The notes beneath the pieces were generated by a model that worked only from the letters and a program-made list of their open reading frames with translations, did not search any database and had not been told where the DNA came from. Shown one piece after another: positions 49,943 through 59,190 of a DNA stretch of 64,000 nt. The stretch is from Salinibacterium hongtaonis (GTDB lineage: Bacteria; Actinomycetota; Actinomycetes; Actinomycetales; Microbacteriaceae). Location of the stretch: NCBI RefSeq assembly GCF_003065485.1, contig NZ_CP026951.1:1116001-1180000 (forward strand). The letters run 5' to 3'. The position numbers and the translations under genes are program-made. The number at the start of each line of letters is the position of its first letter. Position 1 is the stretch's first letter.

Positions 49943-52900
49943 ATGTTCTCCAAGATTCTCGTCGCAAACCGGGGTGAAATCGCCATTCGAGCGTTTCGCG
50001 CTGCCTACGAGTTGGGAGCCCGTACCGTCGCGGTGTACCCCTACGAGGATCGCAACTCCCTTCACCGCCAGAAGGCGGACGAGGCGTTTCAGATCGGCAC
50101 TCAGGGCCACCCGGTCCGTGCCTACCTCGATGTTGACGAGATCATCCGTGTCGCCAAGCTCAGCGGTGCAGACGCCATCTACCCCGGATACGGCTTTCTT
50201 TCTGAGAACCCCGACCTAGCTAAGGCTGCAGCGGATGCTGGCATCACCTTTATCGGGCCCGGTAATAGCGTTCTCGAGATGGCGGGCAACAAAGTCACCG
50301 CAAAGGAACATGCTGTGGCAGCGGGGGTTCCCGTGCTCAAGTCTTCGCCAGCCACGACCGATGTCGACGTTCTCGTGGCTGCGGCCGACGAGATCGGGTT
50401 TCCGGTTTTCGCCAAGGCGGTTGCCGGTGGCGGCGGGCGCGGTATGCGCAGGGTCAACACGCGCGAAGAGCTCCGGCCCGCGCTTGAGGAGGCCATGCGC
50501 GAGGCCGATAGCGCGTTTGGCGACGCCACCATGTTCCTTGAGCAGGCGGTGCTCCGTCCCCGGCACATCGAGGTGCAGATTCTCGCCGACTCCACCGGGG
50601 AGACGGTTCACCTGTTCGAGCGCGACTGCTCCATTCAGCGACGCAACCAGAAGGTTGTGGAGATCGCTCCCGCGCCCAATCTCGACGAATCGATCCGTCA
50701 GGCGCTGTATCGAGACGCTGTGGCCTTCGCCAAGTCCATCGGCTACGTCAATGCCGGAACGGTTGAGTTTCTTCTCGACACCGTGGGGGAGCGCGCCGGC
50801 CAGCACGTCTTTATCGAGATGAACCCGCGCATCCAGGTCGAACACACCGTCACAGAAGAGGTCACTGATGTCGACCTCGTTCAGGCCCAGATTCGCATCG
50901 CCGCAGGCGAGACCCTCGCCGACCTCGGACTTTTGCAAGACAATCTGAGGCTCCGCGGGGCTGCACTCCAGTGCCGCATCACAACAGAGGACCCGACACA
51001 GGGCTTTCGGCCAGACACGGGCAAGATCACGACGTATCGCTCGCCCGGTGGCGGAGGCATTCGACTCGACGGCGGAACAGTGAGCCCCGGTTCGGAGATT
51101 AACCCGCACTTTGACTCGATGCTCGTCAAGATGACGTGCCGCGGCCGCGACTTTGCTTCGGCGGTCGGTCGTGCGCGCCGCGGTCTAGCGGAGTTTCGCA
51201 TCCGCGGTGTTTCAACAAACATCCCCTTCATCCAGGCGCTGCTCGAAGACCCGTCATTCATTGCTGGCGACATCAGCACGGCGTTTATCGACGAGCGGCC
51301 CCATCTCGTGCACGCTCACCCGTCTCGGGACCGTGGCACGAAGCTTCTCAACTGGCTCGCCGATGTCACCGTCAACCAGCCGAACGGGCCAGCGGTCACC
51401 TCGATCCACCCGGCGGACAAGCTGCCAACGATCGACCTGTCCGAGCCAGCTCCCGCTGGATCGCGCCAGCGTCTTATGGAGCTTGGCCCCGTTGGCTTTG
51501 CGACGGCCCTGCGGGCGCAGACGGCGCTGGCAGTAACCGAGACGACATTCCGAGACGCGCATCAGTCGTTGCTGGCCACGCGCGTGCGCACTCGCGACCT
51601 CGTCGAGGTAGCCCCACATGTGGCCAGGATGACGTCGGAACTGCTCTCGGTCGAGGCCTGGGGCGGCGCGACCTACGATGTCGCACTGCGCTTTCTCGGC
51701 GAGGACCCGTGGGAGAGGTTGGCGTCGCTGAGGGAGGCTCTGCCCAATGTCGCTATTCAGATGCTTCTGCGGGGACGCAACACGGTCGGCTACACGCCGT
51801 ACCCCACCGAGGTCACCGATGTGTTCGTGCGCGAGGCCGCGGCCACCGGTGTCGACATCTTCCGCATCTTCGATGCCCTCAATGACGTCTCCCAGATGCG
51901 GCCGGCGATCGATGCCGTGCTTGAGACGGGCACCTCGATCGCCGAGGTGGCGCTCTGCTACACGGGTAATCTGCTCGATCCTGCCGAGGACCTTTACACG
52001 CTCGACTACTACTTGCGACTCGCTGAGCAGATGAGCGACGCTGGGGCCCACATCCTCGCGATTAAAGACATGGCGGGTCTCCTTCGTCCTGCCGCGGCCG
52101 AGAAGCTTGTCACGGCACTCAGGGAGCGTTTTGACCAGCCGGTCCATGTCCATACCCACGACACCGCAGGGGGGCAGCTCGCAACCCTTCTCGCGGCGAG
52201 TCGCGCCGGAGCCGACGCCGTCGATGCCGCTGCGGCTCCGCTCGCGGGCACCACGAGCCAGCCGTCGCTCTCCGCACTGGTCGCCGCACTCTCCGACACG
52301 GAGCGTGACACGGGCATCAGCCTCCAGGCCGTTTCAGATCTCGAGCCCTATTGGGAGGCGGTCCGCGAGGTCTATGCCCCATTCGAGTCGGGTTTGCCCG
52401 GCCCGACCGGCCGCGTCTACCACCATGAGATCCCGGGAGGCCAGCTCAGCAATCTGCGCCAGCAGGCCATCGCGCTCGGCCTCGGCGATCACTTCGAGAA
52501 GGTCGAGGATGCTTACGCTGCGGCCAATGCGATGCTGGGGCGTCCACCCAAGGTAACTCCGTCGTCGAAGGTCGTCGGTGACCTCGCGCTCGCCCTGGTG
52601 GCGGCCGACGCCGACCCCGATGATTTCGAGCAGAACCCCCAGAAGTACGACATCCCTGACTCCGTGATCGGGTTTATGGCGGGAGAGCTGGGGGAGCTGC
52701 CCGGCGGTTGGCCGGAGCCGTTCCGCACGAAGGTTCTGGAAGGGCGCAGCGTCAAGATCGGGGTGAGTCCCGTTTCTGAGGAGGACGAGGCTGCGCTCGG
52801 CGGCACGTCAGATGAGCGCCGAAACGCCCTCAACCGCCTGCTGTTCCCTGCCCCCACCGCCACATTCGCCGACATGCGGGAGACGTACGGAGATCTTTCC

Positions 52901-53347
52901 GTCCTCGATACCGTCGACTACCTTTACGGCCTCCGCCAGGGCGAGGAACACATTGTTCCGATGGAGAAGGGGGTCAACCTCTACGTGGGCCTTGAGGCTA
53001 TTGGCGATGCCGATGCCAAGGGCATGCGAACCGTCATGACCACCATGAACGGCCAGTTGCGACCCGTGTTCGTTCGAGACCGAAGCATCTCTGTCGAGGT
53101 CCACGCGACCGAGAAGGCGGATGCCTCCAAGCCTGGGCACGTCGCGGCACCGTTCGCCGGTGTCGTTACCCTCCAGGTCGAGGTCGGCGCGGCTGTGGAA
53201 GCCGGTCAGCCCGTCGCGACGATCGAGGCAATGAAAATGGAGGCGGCGATCACGGCATCGGTCGCTGGAGTCGTCGCGAGGCTTGCGATCAAGTCGACAT
53301 CGCCCGTGGAGGGTGGAGATCTGTTGGTGGAAATTACACCGGCCTAG
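49943..53347 (+). CDS. pyc: Pyruvate carboxylase
   Basis: This 1134-residue single-chain biotin enzyme starts at ATG 49943 behind AGAAGGGTACGG. An N-terminal biotin carboxylase (FSKILVANRGEIAIRAFRAA, GGGGRGMRRV, FIEMNPRIQVEHTVTEE) is followed by a carboxyltransferase (TTFRDAHQSLLATRVRTRDL, FRIFDALNDVSQM, VHVHTHDTAGGQ). The biotinyl domain has the lysine at about 1098 in EAMKMEA. It carboxylates pyruvate to oxaloacetate and replenishes the TCA cycle. Length and domain order are normal. Two palindromes in the 5' region suggest repression or activation by a carbon regulator. Confidence 0.95.
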   Translation: MFSKILVANRGEIAIRAFRAAYELGARTVAVYPYEDRNSLHRQKADEAFQIGTQGHPVRAYLDVDEIIRVAKLSGADAIYPGYGFLSENPDLAKAAADAGITFIGPGNSVLEMAGNKVTAKEHAVAAGVPVLKSSPATTDVDVLVAAADEIGFPVFAKAVAGGGGRGMRRVNTREELRPALEEAMREADSAFGDATMFLEQAVLRPRHIEVQILADSTGETVHLFERDCSIQRRNQKVVEIAPAPNLDESIRQALYRDAVAFAKSIGYVNAGTVEFLLDTVGERAGQHVFIEMNPRIQVEHTVTEEVTDVDLVQAQIRIAAGETLADLGLLQDNLRLRGAALQCRITTEDPTQGFRPDTGKITTYRSPGGGGIRLDGGTVSPGSEINPHFDSMLVKMTCRGRDFASAVGRARRGLAEFRIRGVSTNIPFIQALLEDPSFIAGDISTAFIDERPHLVHAHPSRDRGTKLLNWLADVTVNQPNGPAVTSIHPADKLPTIDLSEPAPAGSRQRLMELGPVGFATALRAQTALAVTETTFRDAHQSLLATRVRTRDLVEVAPHVARMTSELLSVEAWGGATYDVALRFLGEDPWERLASLREALPNVAIQMLLRGRNTVGYTPYPTEVTDVFVREAAATGVDIFRIFDALNDVSQMRPAIDAVLETGTSIAEVALCYTGNLLDPAEDLYTLDYYLRLAEQMSDAGAHILAIKDMAGLLRPAAAEKLVTALRERFDQPVHVHTHDTAGGQLATLLAASRAGADAVDAAAAPLAGTTSQPSLSALVAALSDTERDTGISLQAVSDLEPYWEAVREVYAPFESGLPGPTGRVYHHEIPGGQLSNLRQQAIALGLGDHFEKVEDAYAAANAMLGRPPKVTPSSKVVGDLALALVAADADPDDFEQNPQKYDIPDSVIGFMAGELGELPGGWPEPFRTKVLEGRSVKIGVSPVSEEDEAALGGTSDERRNALNRLLFPAPTATFADMRETYGDLSVLDTVDYLYGLRQGEEHIVPMEKGVNLYVGLEAIGDADAKGMRTVMTTMNGQLRPVFVRDRSISVEVHATEKADASKPGHVAAPFAGVVTLQVEVGAAVEAGQPVATIEAMKMEAAITASVAGVVARLAIKSTSPVEGGDLLVEITPA

Positions 53348-53393
53348 CCCCTTGGTAGACTGAGCCGTTCCTCAGGGAAGGGAAGTTCTGCCT

Positions 53394-54728
53394 GTGACGA
53401 CGAAACGTGGAGAGTCGGGTTCTATATCCGACGACGCGCATTCACTTGATGATTCCGGCTTCAATGACTCGGTTCTGCTTGAAGACGGCGGCGATGACCT
53501 TGCTTCAGACGTCCCCGAGAGCATGACCGTGAGCATCGACCTGCCCGCGCCCGTGCGCACGGTTCCTGATGACGAGCTCGCGGTGACGATCAGCGATGAC
53601 CCCGTGAGCCCGGAGCTTCTCTCAGGTGTTGACGTGTCGAGTCTCTCGATCAGCATGGATTCCTCGCTGATCGAGGCTTCCGACGACGTCGTCGACGATG
53701 TCGAGTATGCGCCGCTTCCTGCCGTTGCTTCGGACGACCCTCAGAGTCGTCGAGACCGCCTCCGCGGCGAGGTCTCGTCCACTCCGGAGTCGGCCAACAT
53801 GCTGACCGCCGACAGGCTCATTGATGTCAAGCGACGCAGGCGCCCGGCGCCAGAGGGCGGTTGGCCGTCGTTCGTCTATTCGGCGACACTTCACCTCGTG
53901 AATCTGGGAGACTCCGCCAAGGCTCGAGCGCGCAAGGAGCTCGATGCCCGCATTGACAAGCAGTTCGAAGGCGGCACTCGGTTCGTGCCGGTGCTCACCC
54001 GCAAGGGCGGAGTCGGCAAGACGACGGTCACCTCTCTGCTGGGCATGGCGTTGTCGGATGTCCGCGAAGACCGCATCATCGCCATCGACGCCAACCCCGA
54101 CCGTGGAACGCTGTCGGAGCGTGTCAACAAGCAGACCCGGTCTACCGTTCGCGACGTCGTCACCCACGCAGCGTCGATCACGAGCTTCAACGACTTTTCG
54201 CAGATGGTGTCACGCGATGAGACGCGGCTCGATATTCTCGCGTCGGACACCGACCCGCTTCTCTCCGAGGCATTCGACGAGAACGACTACAACGTGGTCG
54301 CAGACCTCGCCGCGCGCTTCTATTCGATCGCCCTCACCGACTGCGGAACCGGCATCGTCCATTCTGTGATGCGGGCAACCTTGCAGCGGGCAGATTCACT
54401 CGTCATTGTCTCTGGCGGCAGTGTGGATGAGGCTCGCCTCGCATCCGAGACGCTCACATGGCTCGAGTCCAACGGTTACGCCGATCTGGTGCGCAACGCG
54501 GTCGTCGCTATCAACACTGCGACGCAGGGCACCAGTCTCGTCAAGCTTGACGAGATCGAATCGCACTTTCAGTCGCGCGTGCGCGAGATCGTGCGCATTC
54601 CGTATGACCCGCACCTCGCGGCTGGCTCCGTCATCGACTACAAGAACCTCCGCACCCTGACCAAGGATGCTGCACGACGCTTGGCCGCGATTGTCATGGA
54701 CGGTCTGCCTTCGCGTCGAGCCGACTAA
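53394..54728 (+). CDS. MinD/ParA-like ATPase with long acidic N-terminus
   Basis: This 444-residue protein starts at GTG 53394 behind AGGGAAGGGAAG. The first about 130 residues are acidic and low in hydrophobics (DDAHSLDDSGFNDSVLLEDG), then comes a basic patch (VKRRRRPAPEGG). A deviant Walker A P-loop NTPase follows (VLTRKGGVGKTTVTSLLGMA, IAIDANPDRGTLSERV, ALTDCGTGIVHSVMR). This is like the MinD-like ATPases linked to type VII secretion or chromosome organisation. No ESX genes are nearby. It lies between pyc and def on the same strand. Confidence 0.8.
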   Translation: MTTKRGESGSISDDAHSLDDSGFNDSVLLEDGGDDLASDVPESMTVSIDLPAPVRTVPDDELAVTISDDPVSPELLSGVDVSSLSISMDSSLIEASDDVVDDVEYAPLPAVASDDPQSRRDRLRGEVSSTPESANMLTADRLIDVKRRRRPAPEGGWPSFVYSATLHLVNLGDSAKARARKELDARIDKQFEGGTRFVPVLTRKGGVGKTTVTSLLGMALSDVREDRIIAIDANPDRGTLSERVNKQTRSTVRDVVTHAASITSFNDFSQMVSRDETRLDILASDTDPLLSEAFDENDYNVVADLAARFYSIALTDCGTGIVHSVMRATLQRADSLVIVSGGSVDEARLASETLTWLESNGYADLVRNAVVAINTATQGTSLVKLDEIESHFQSRVREIVRIPYDPHLAAGSVIDYKNLRTLTKDAARRLAAIVMDGLPSRRAD

Positions 54729-54813
54729 TCCGCGAACAAGCGTTAGCACGATCGCCGCTGCCGGGTGCAGCGTGGGCGATGGAATTACCAACCACGAGAC
54801 CTGAGGTGGCAGC

Positions 54814-55302
54814 ATGACCGCACGACAGATTCGGTTCTTCGGAGACCCGGTACTCAAGACGGTTTCCGATCCGGTCACATCGAAGGACGATGTCTCTGGA
54901 CTGATCGAAGATCTCATCGACTCGGTCAAGCTTCCCGGTCGTGCCGGCGTTGCCGCCCCACAGATCGGCGTTAACCTGCGTGCATTCAGCTACAACGTCA
55001 ACGGGGAGATTGGCTACGTCATCAACCCTGAGCTGGTTGAAGTCTCCGGCGAGCCTGAGCTTGTCGAAGAAGGCTGCCTCTCTGTTCCCGGGTTCTATTT
55101 CAAGCGATTGCGTTATCCATTCGCCCGGGTCAAGGGAATCGATCTCGATGGCAACCCGGTCGAGCTGAGCGGTGACGGCCTTATGGCGCAGGCTCTCCAG
55201 CACGAGGTCGATCATCTTGAGGGCCGTCTTTACATCGACGGGCTCGACAAAGAAACAAAGCGTGAGGCCATGAGACAGATTCGTGAATCCGACTGGTTCT
55301 AA
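54814..55302 (+). CDS. def: Peptide deformylase
   Basis: This 162-residue iron enzyme starts at ATG 54814 behind GAGGTGG. It has all three motifs: GVAAPQIGV, EEGCLSVPG with metal ligand Cys88, and QHEVDHLEG with His130, Glu131 and His134. It removes formyl from nascent chains. A strong hairpin terminator follows 49 bases after the stop. Confidence 0.95.
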   Translation: MTARQIRFFGDPVLKTVSDPVTSKDDVSGLIEDLIDSVKLPGRAGVAAPQIGVNLRAFSYNVNGEIGYVINPELVEVSGEPELVEEGCLSVPGFYFKRLRYPFARVKGIDLDGNPVELSGDGLMAQALQHEVDHLEGRLYIDGLDKETKREAMRQIRESDWF

Positions 55303-55351
55303 CCCACCGTCGGAGGCGCCCGCCGCACTAGCTGCGGCAGCGGAGCAAAGC

Positions 55352-55382
55352 AGAAGGGCCCGTGCAAAGCACGGGCCCTTCT
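55352..55382. terminator. Bidirectional terminator between def and the acyl-CoA synthetase gene
   Basis: A perfect 14-bp stem (55352-55365 with 55369-55382), AGAAGGGCCCGTGC with its complement, closes on a 3-base AAA loop. It lies between two convergent genes. Confidence 0.9.
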
Positions 55383-55397
55383 GTCGTAGGGGCGGTG

Positions 55398-57224
55398 TTA
55401 GCCGCTGATCGAAATGCCCTCAGTCGCGGGAGCATCGTTGTACATGCCAGCAATCACATCCGAGAAGTCCCGGAGGATGATGTCTCGCTTGATCGAGAGC
55501 TTCGGGGTGAGATACCCGCTCGCCTCGGTCAGGTCGTGCTCCAAGATAGTGAACTTGCGGATTGACTCGGCCCGCGAAACACCCGCGTTGGCGCCGTCAA
55601 TCGCGCGCTGCACCTCGGCGATCACCTTGGGATGCTTTCCAGCCGCCGCCGGCGTGAGGCTTGCATCCTCGCCATTGTTGTTGAGCCAGACGGGGAGCAT
55701 CTCCTCGTCGAGGGTGATGAGTGCGGAGATGAACGGACGTTGATCTCCTACGACGACGACCTGCCCGATGATGGGGTTCGCGCGAATGGGGTCTTCGAGC
55801 GCGGCAGGGGCCACGTTCTTGCCACCCGCCGTGACGATGATCTCCTTCTTGCGGCCCGTGATCTTGAGGTAGCCGTCCTCGTCGAGTTCTCCGAGGTCGC
55901 CTGTCTTGAACCACTCGCCATCGAAGGTGTCTTGAGTGGCCTGCTCGTTGTTCCAGTAGCCAGCAAAGACGCTGATGCCCTTGGCCTGGACTTCGCCCTC
56001 TTTGGTGATGCGGATCGCGTTTCCGGGGATAGCCGGGCCGACGGTGCCGATCTTGAACTTGGCGACGACGTTGACCGTAACGGGAGCGGTGGTCTCCGTG
56101 AGTCCGTATCCTTCGAGGATGCGAAGGCCGAGGGCGCGGTAGAAGTGACCGAGGCGCAGGCCAAGAGGAGCCGACCCCGACACGGCGTAGGCAACCCGGC
56201 CACCCATCGCGGCGCGCAGCTTGGAGAGCACAAGACGATCAAGCACAGCGAACTTGAGCTTGAGTCCGAGCGGTACTGACCCCGCGTCGAGCGCCTTGGA
56301 GTAGGCGATCGCCGTTTCTGCCGCGGCGTGGAAGATCTTGCCCTTTCCGCCGGCTTCGGCCTTCTGCTCCGATGCGTTATAGACCTTCTCGAACACGCGC
56401 GGGACGGCAAGGAGGAACGTGGGCTTGAACGATCCAAGCGCCTGAAGCAGCTTCTTGGTATCGGGTTCGTGCCCAACCTTGACGCCGCCGTGGATGCTCA
56501 ACACGGAAATGAAGCGAGCAAACACGTGGGCGAGCGTTATGAAGAGAACGGTGCTGGAGGCATCGTGCATGACTTCGGGCATGCTCAACCGGCTGTTACG
56601 GGAGAGCTCGTAGAAGTTCGAGTGGTTGAGGCGAACGCCCTTGGGCTTGCCGGTCGTACCCGAGGTGTAGATCAGGGTCGCCATGTCGTCTGCCTTGGCG
56701 AGGGAACGACGACGCTCGATCTCTTCGTCGGTAACCGCCGTGCCGCTGGCAACTAGCTTGTCGAGGTCCCCGAGGTCGATCTGCCACACGTGCTGCACGA
56801 GCGGCAGGTCTGCCCGGATCTCGTCCAAACGGGCAAAGTGGTCGGGGGTCTCCCCAATAAAACCGATGGCCCCGGAGTCGGTCATGTACCAGAGGATCTG
56901 AGCCGGAGCCGAGGTCTCGTAGATGGGCACGAGGATTCCCCCGGCGTACCACATCGCGAAGTCGACCAGGGTCCACTCATAACGGGTCTTCGCCATCAGC
57001 GCGACCTTGTCGCCAGGCTGCAGTCCAGCGGCGACAAAGCCCTTTGCGAGGGCGATGACCTGGCGCTCGAATTCGGTGGCTGTTACGTCCTCCCATGTCC
57101 CATCAGGACGGGGTAGCGCGAAGATGGCCTTGTTCGGTGTGGCCTTCACGCGCTGGACGAGCAGATCGGTTGTGTTCGCGTTCGGGTCAGCCTCGACCAT
57201 TGCGGGCACGCTGTACTCTTTCAC
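55398..57224 (-). CDS. Long-chain acyl-CoA synthetase (AMP-binding), FadD15-like
   Basis: This 608-residue enzyme has the AMP-binding P-loop (LIYTSGTTGKPKGVRLNHSN), YGLTETTAP, FKTGDLGELDEDGYLKITGR and the catalytic lysine region AGGKNVAPAALEDPI. It activates fatty acids to acyl-CoA on or near the membrane. In Mycobacterium tuberculosis fadD15, plsC, aroG and pknL lie in the same neighbourhood, as here. It is divergent from the ROK glucokinase. Confidence 0.92.
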   Translation of the reverse strand: MKEYSVPAMVEADPNANTTDLLVQRVKATPNKAIFALPRPDGTWEDVTATEFERQVIALAKGFVAAGLQPGDKVALMAKTRYEWTLVDFAMWYAGGILVPIYETSAPAQILWYMTDSGAIGFIGETPDHFARLDEIRADLPLVQHVWQIDLGDLDKLVASGTAVTDEEIERRRSLAKADDMATLIYTSGTTGKPKGVRLNHSNFYELSRNSRLSMPEVMHDASSTVLFITLAHVFARFISVLSIHGGVKVGHEPDTKKLLQALGSFKPTFLLAVPRVFEKVYNASEQKAEAGGKGKIFHAAAETAIAYSKALDAGSVPLGLKLKFAVLDRLVLSKLRAAMGGRVAYAVSGSAPLGLRLGHFYRALGLRILEGYGLTETTAPVTVNVVAKFKIGTVGPAIPGNAIRITKEGEVQAKGISVFAGYWNNEQATQDTFDGEWFKTGDLGELDEDGYLKITGRKKEIIVTAGGKNVAPAALEDPIRANPIIGQVVVVGDQRPFISALITLDEEMLPVWLNNNGEDASLTPAAAGKHPKVIAEVQRAIDGANAGVSRAESIRKFTILEHDLTEASGYLTPKLSIKRDIILRDFSDVIAGMYNDAPATEGISISG

Positions 57225-57417
57225 GGCAACTCCTTTGGTACCTCAGAGGGTGCGGGTATTCCCAACAGACTAGTGGAGCAGGGCCGCCGCGCTGGTTGAC
57301 ATTGTGGATTCTCTACACTTGAGATTGTCCATGTGCCGCACGGCGTATGTACGCATCGTTGTTATGCCGCTCCCGAGCGCATCCCTTTCACCCCTGCTGT
57401 TCGAATTGAGGACCTTC

Positions 57418-58365
57418 ATGCACGCTGTCGGCATCGACATCGGTGGAACCAAGATCGCGGGGGCTTTGGTCTCCTACGAGGGCGAGATCGTGCGGTCTGA
57501 GCGAGTGCCGACTCCGGCCGGCGATCCGAGCGCCATCGTCGATGTCGTTACCGACATGATCCTCTCCCTCTCCCAGGGTGAGGAGGTTCGTGCTGCGGGA
57601 GTCGCCGCCGCTGGGTTTATCGATGAGCAGCAGGCCACTGTGTATTACGCGCCCAACATCAGCTGGCGCAATGAGCCATTCCGAGACCGTTTGCTCGAAC
57701 GTGTGTCGCTGGATGTGACGATCGACAACGATGCCAACGCGGCAGGCTGGGCGGAGTTTCGTTTCGGTGCTGGCCGTGGTGTCTCCGATATGACGATGCT
57801 CACGATCGGCACGGGCGTTGGAGGCGCCATCGTCACGGACGGTCGGCTCCTGCGCGGCGGATTTGGCACGGGGGCAGAGATCGGGCACCTTCGTGTTGTG
57901 CCCGGAGGGCTTCCCTGCGGATGCGGTTCCCGAGGCTGCATAGAGCAGTACGGCTCGGGCAGGGCGCTGTTGCGTATGGCGAACGAGATTGCCGATGTCG
58001 GCGGCATCGGAATCCAGCTCGCAGACCTCCGCCAGAAGAGAGGCGTTCTCACGGGTGAGGATGTGGCGGCTCTGATCATCGAACGCGACGCCGGGGCAAT
58101 GCAGGCGCTTCGTGAGCTCGGCAGCTGGCTCGGCCAGGCCTGTGCTTCACTGAGCGCCATTCTCGACCCCAGGATGTTTGTGCTGGGCGGGGGAGTGGCA
58201 GCCGCAGGAGAGACACTCCTTGACCCGATCCGCGAGGCGTATCTGGCGCACTTGCCAGCGCGTGGATATCATCCAGAGCCGCAGTTCGTCACAGCCCAGC
58301 TGGGAAACGACGCCGGTGTTGTCGGCGCAGCGGATCTCGCCCGCCTGCACTTTCTGTCGCGTTAG
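57418..58365 (+). CDS. ROK family glucokinase
   Basis: This 315-residue kinase starts at ATG 57418 behind TTGAGGACC. Earlier ATGs in the open frame lack this site. It shows the phosphate loop GIDIGGTKIAGALV, DNDANAAGWAEFRFG, the zinc motif GHLRVVPGGLPCGCGSRGCIEQY (His298-like ligand and three cysteines) and the C-terminal LGGGVAAAG. No HTH domain is present, so it is an enzyme and not a repressor. It phosphorylates glucose to glucose-6-phosphate. plsC follows after 32 bases. Confidence 0.9.
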   Translation: MHAVGIDIGGTKIAGALVSYEGEIVRSERVPTPAGDPSAIVDVVTDMILSLSQGEEVRAAGVAAAGFIDEQQATVYYAPNISWRNEPFRDRLLERVSLDVTIDNDANAAGWAEFRFGAGRGVSDMTMLTIGTGVGGAIVTDGRLLRGGFGTGAEIGHLRVVPGGLPCGCGSRGCIEQYGSGRALLRMANEIADVGGIGIQLADLRQKRGVLTGEDVAALIIERDAGAMQALRELGSWLGQACASLSAILDPRMFVLGGGVAAAGETLLDPIREAYLAHLPARGYHPEPQFVTAQLGNDAGVVGAADLARLHFLSR

Positions 58366-58397
58366 AGTTATCCGAGCGGATTGCAGAAGAGGTCTCG

Positions 58398-59087
58398 ATG
58401 TTCTATTGGTTCATGAAGAACCTGATTGCCGGTCCCATTTTGCGGACGGTGTTCCGTCCATGGGTCAAGGGGCATGACAACATCCCCAAGACCGGTGGTG
58501 TAATCCTCGCGAGCAATCACCTCTCGTTCATTGACTCGGTGTTTCTGCCCCTGGTGATCGACAGGCGCATCAGCTTTCTCGCCAAGAGCGACTACTACAC
58601 GACCAGAGGGCTCAAGGGCTGGGCGACCAAGAACTTTCTCAAGGCCACCGGCATGCTGCCAATCGACCGCTCGGGCGGCAAGGCCTCTGAAGCGTCGCTC
58701 AACACGGGCCTCGGCGTTCTTGCCAAGGGCGAGGTCCTTGGCATCTATCCAGAGGGCACCCGAAGCCCCGACGGCAAGCTATATCGCGGCCGCACCGGTG
58801 TCGCCCGCATGATTCTTGAGGGCAACGTTCCTGTTGTTCCCGTGGTCATGGTCGATACCGACAAGGTCATGCCGATCGGCAAGCGTCTGCCTAAGGTTCG
58901 CCGCATCGGTGTCGTCATCGGCGAACCCATTGATTTCTCCCGGTTCGAGGGCATGGAGAGCGACCGCTTCATTCTGCGGTCGATCACCGACGAGATCATG
59001 TTCGAGCTCCTCCGTCTTGGTGACCGGGAATATGCGGATGTCTATGCGTCGTCGGTCAAAGAAAAGCGCGCAACCCTGAGCCGCTAA
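58398..59087 (+). CDS. plsC: 1-acylglycerol-3-phosphate acyltransferase (PlsC)
   Basis: This 229-residue protein has the acyltransferase motif I SNHLSFID (His41, Asp46), FLAKSDYY, the substrate motif IYPEGTRSPDG and VPVVPVVMVDTD. It makes phosphatidic acid in the inner membrane; no long transmembrane helix is seen apart from the N-terminal FYWFMKNLIAGPILRTVF. It is co-transcribed with the glucokinase. The DAHP synthase gene follows after a short hairpin. Confidence 0.92.
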   Translation: MFYWFMKNLIAGPILRTVFRPWVKGHDNIPKTGGVILASNHLSFIDSVFLPLVIDRRISFLAKSDYYTTRGLKGWATKNFLKATGMLPIDRSGGKASEASLNTGLGVLAKGEVLGIYPEGTRSPDGKLYRGRTGVARMILEGNVPVVPVVMVDTDKVMPIGKRLPKVRRIGVVIGEPIDFSRFEGMESDRFILRSITDEIMFELLRLGDREYADVYASSVKEKRATLSR

Positions 59088-59140
59088 CGCCGCCTTCCGC
59101 GCGGAGCGAGTGGTCGTTCGCGTCCACTAAACTTTCCTCA

Positions 59141-59156
59141 CCGGGCCGATGCCCGG
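59141..59156 (+). terminator. Short hairpin between plsC and DAHP synthase gene
   Basis: CCGGGC and GCCCGG form a 6-bp all-GC stem with a CGAT loop, followed by CTCTTTCT. It may be a weak terminator for plsC or part of the aro leader. Confidence 0.35.
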
Positions 59157-59190
59157 CTCTTTCTGCAACCTGAAAAAGGAAAAAGTAAAC

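Noticed and set aside
57296-57319. TTGACA ... TACACT as a promoter of the glucokinase gene
   Set aside because: The two hexamers are only 12 bases apart, too close for a normal sigma-70-type promoter.
59149-59190. Possible leader peptide before DAHP synthase
   Set aside because: The short frame reads straight into the enzyme and has no run of aromatic residues. GTG 59191 with its AAGGAAAAAG site explains the start.
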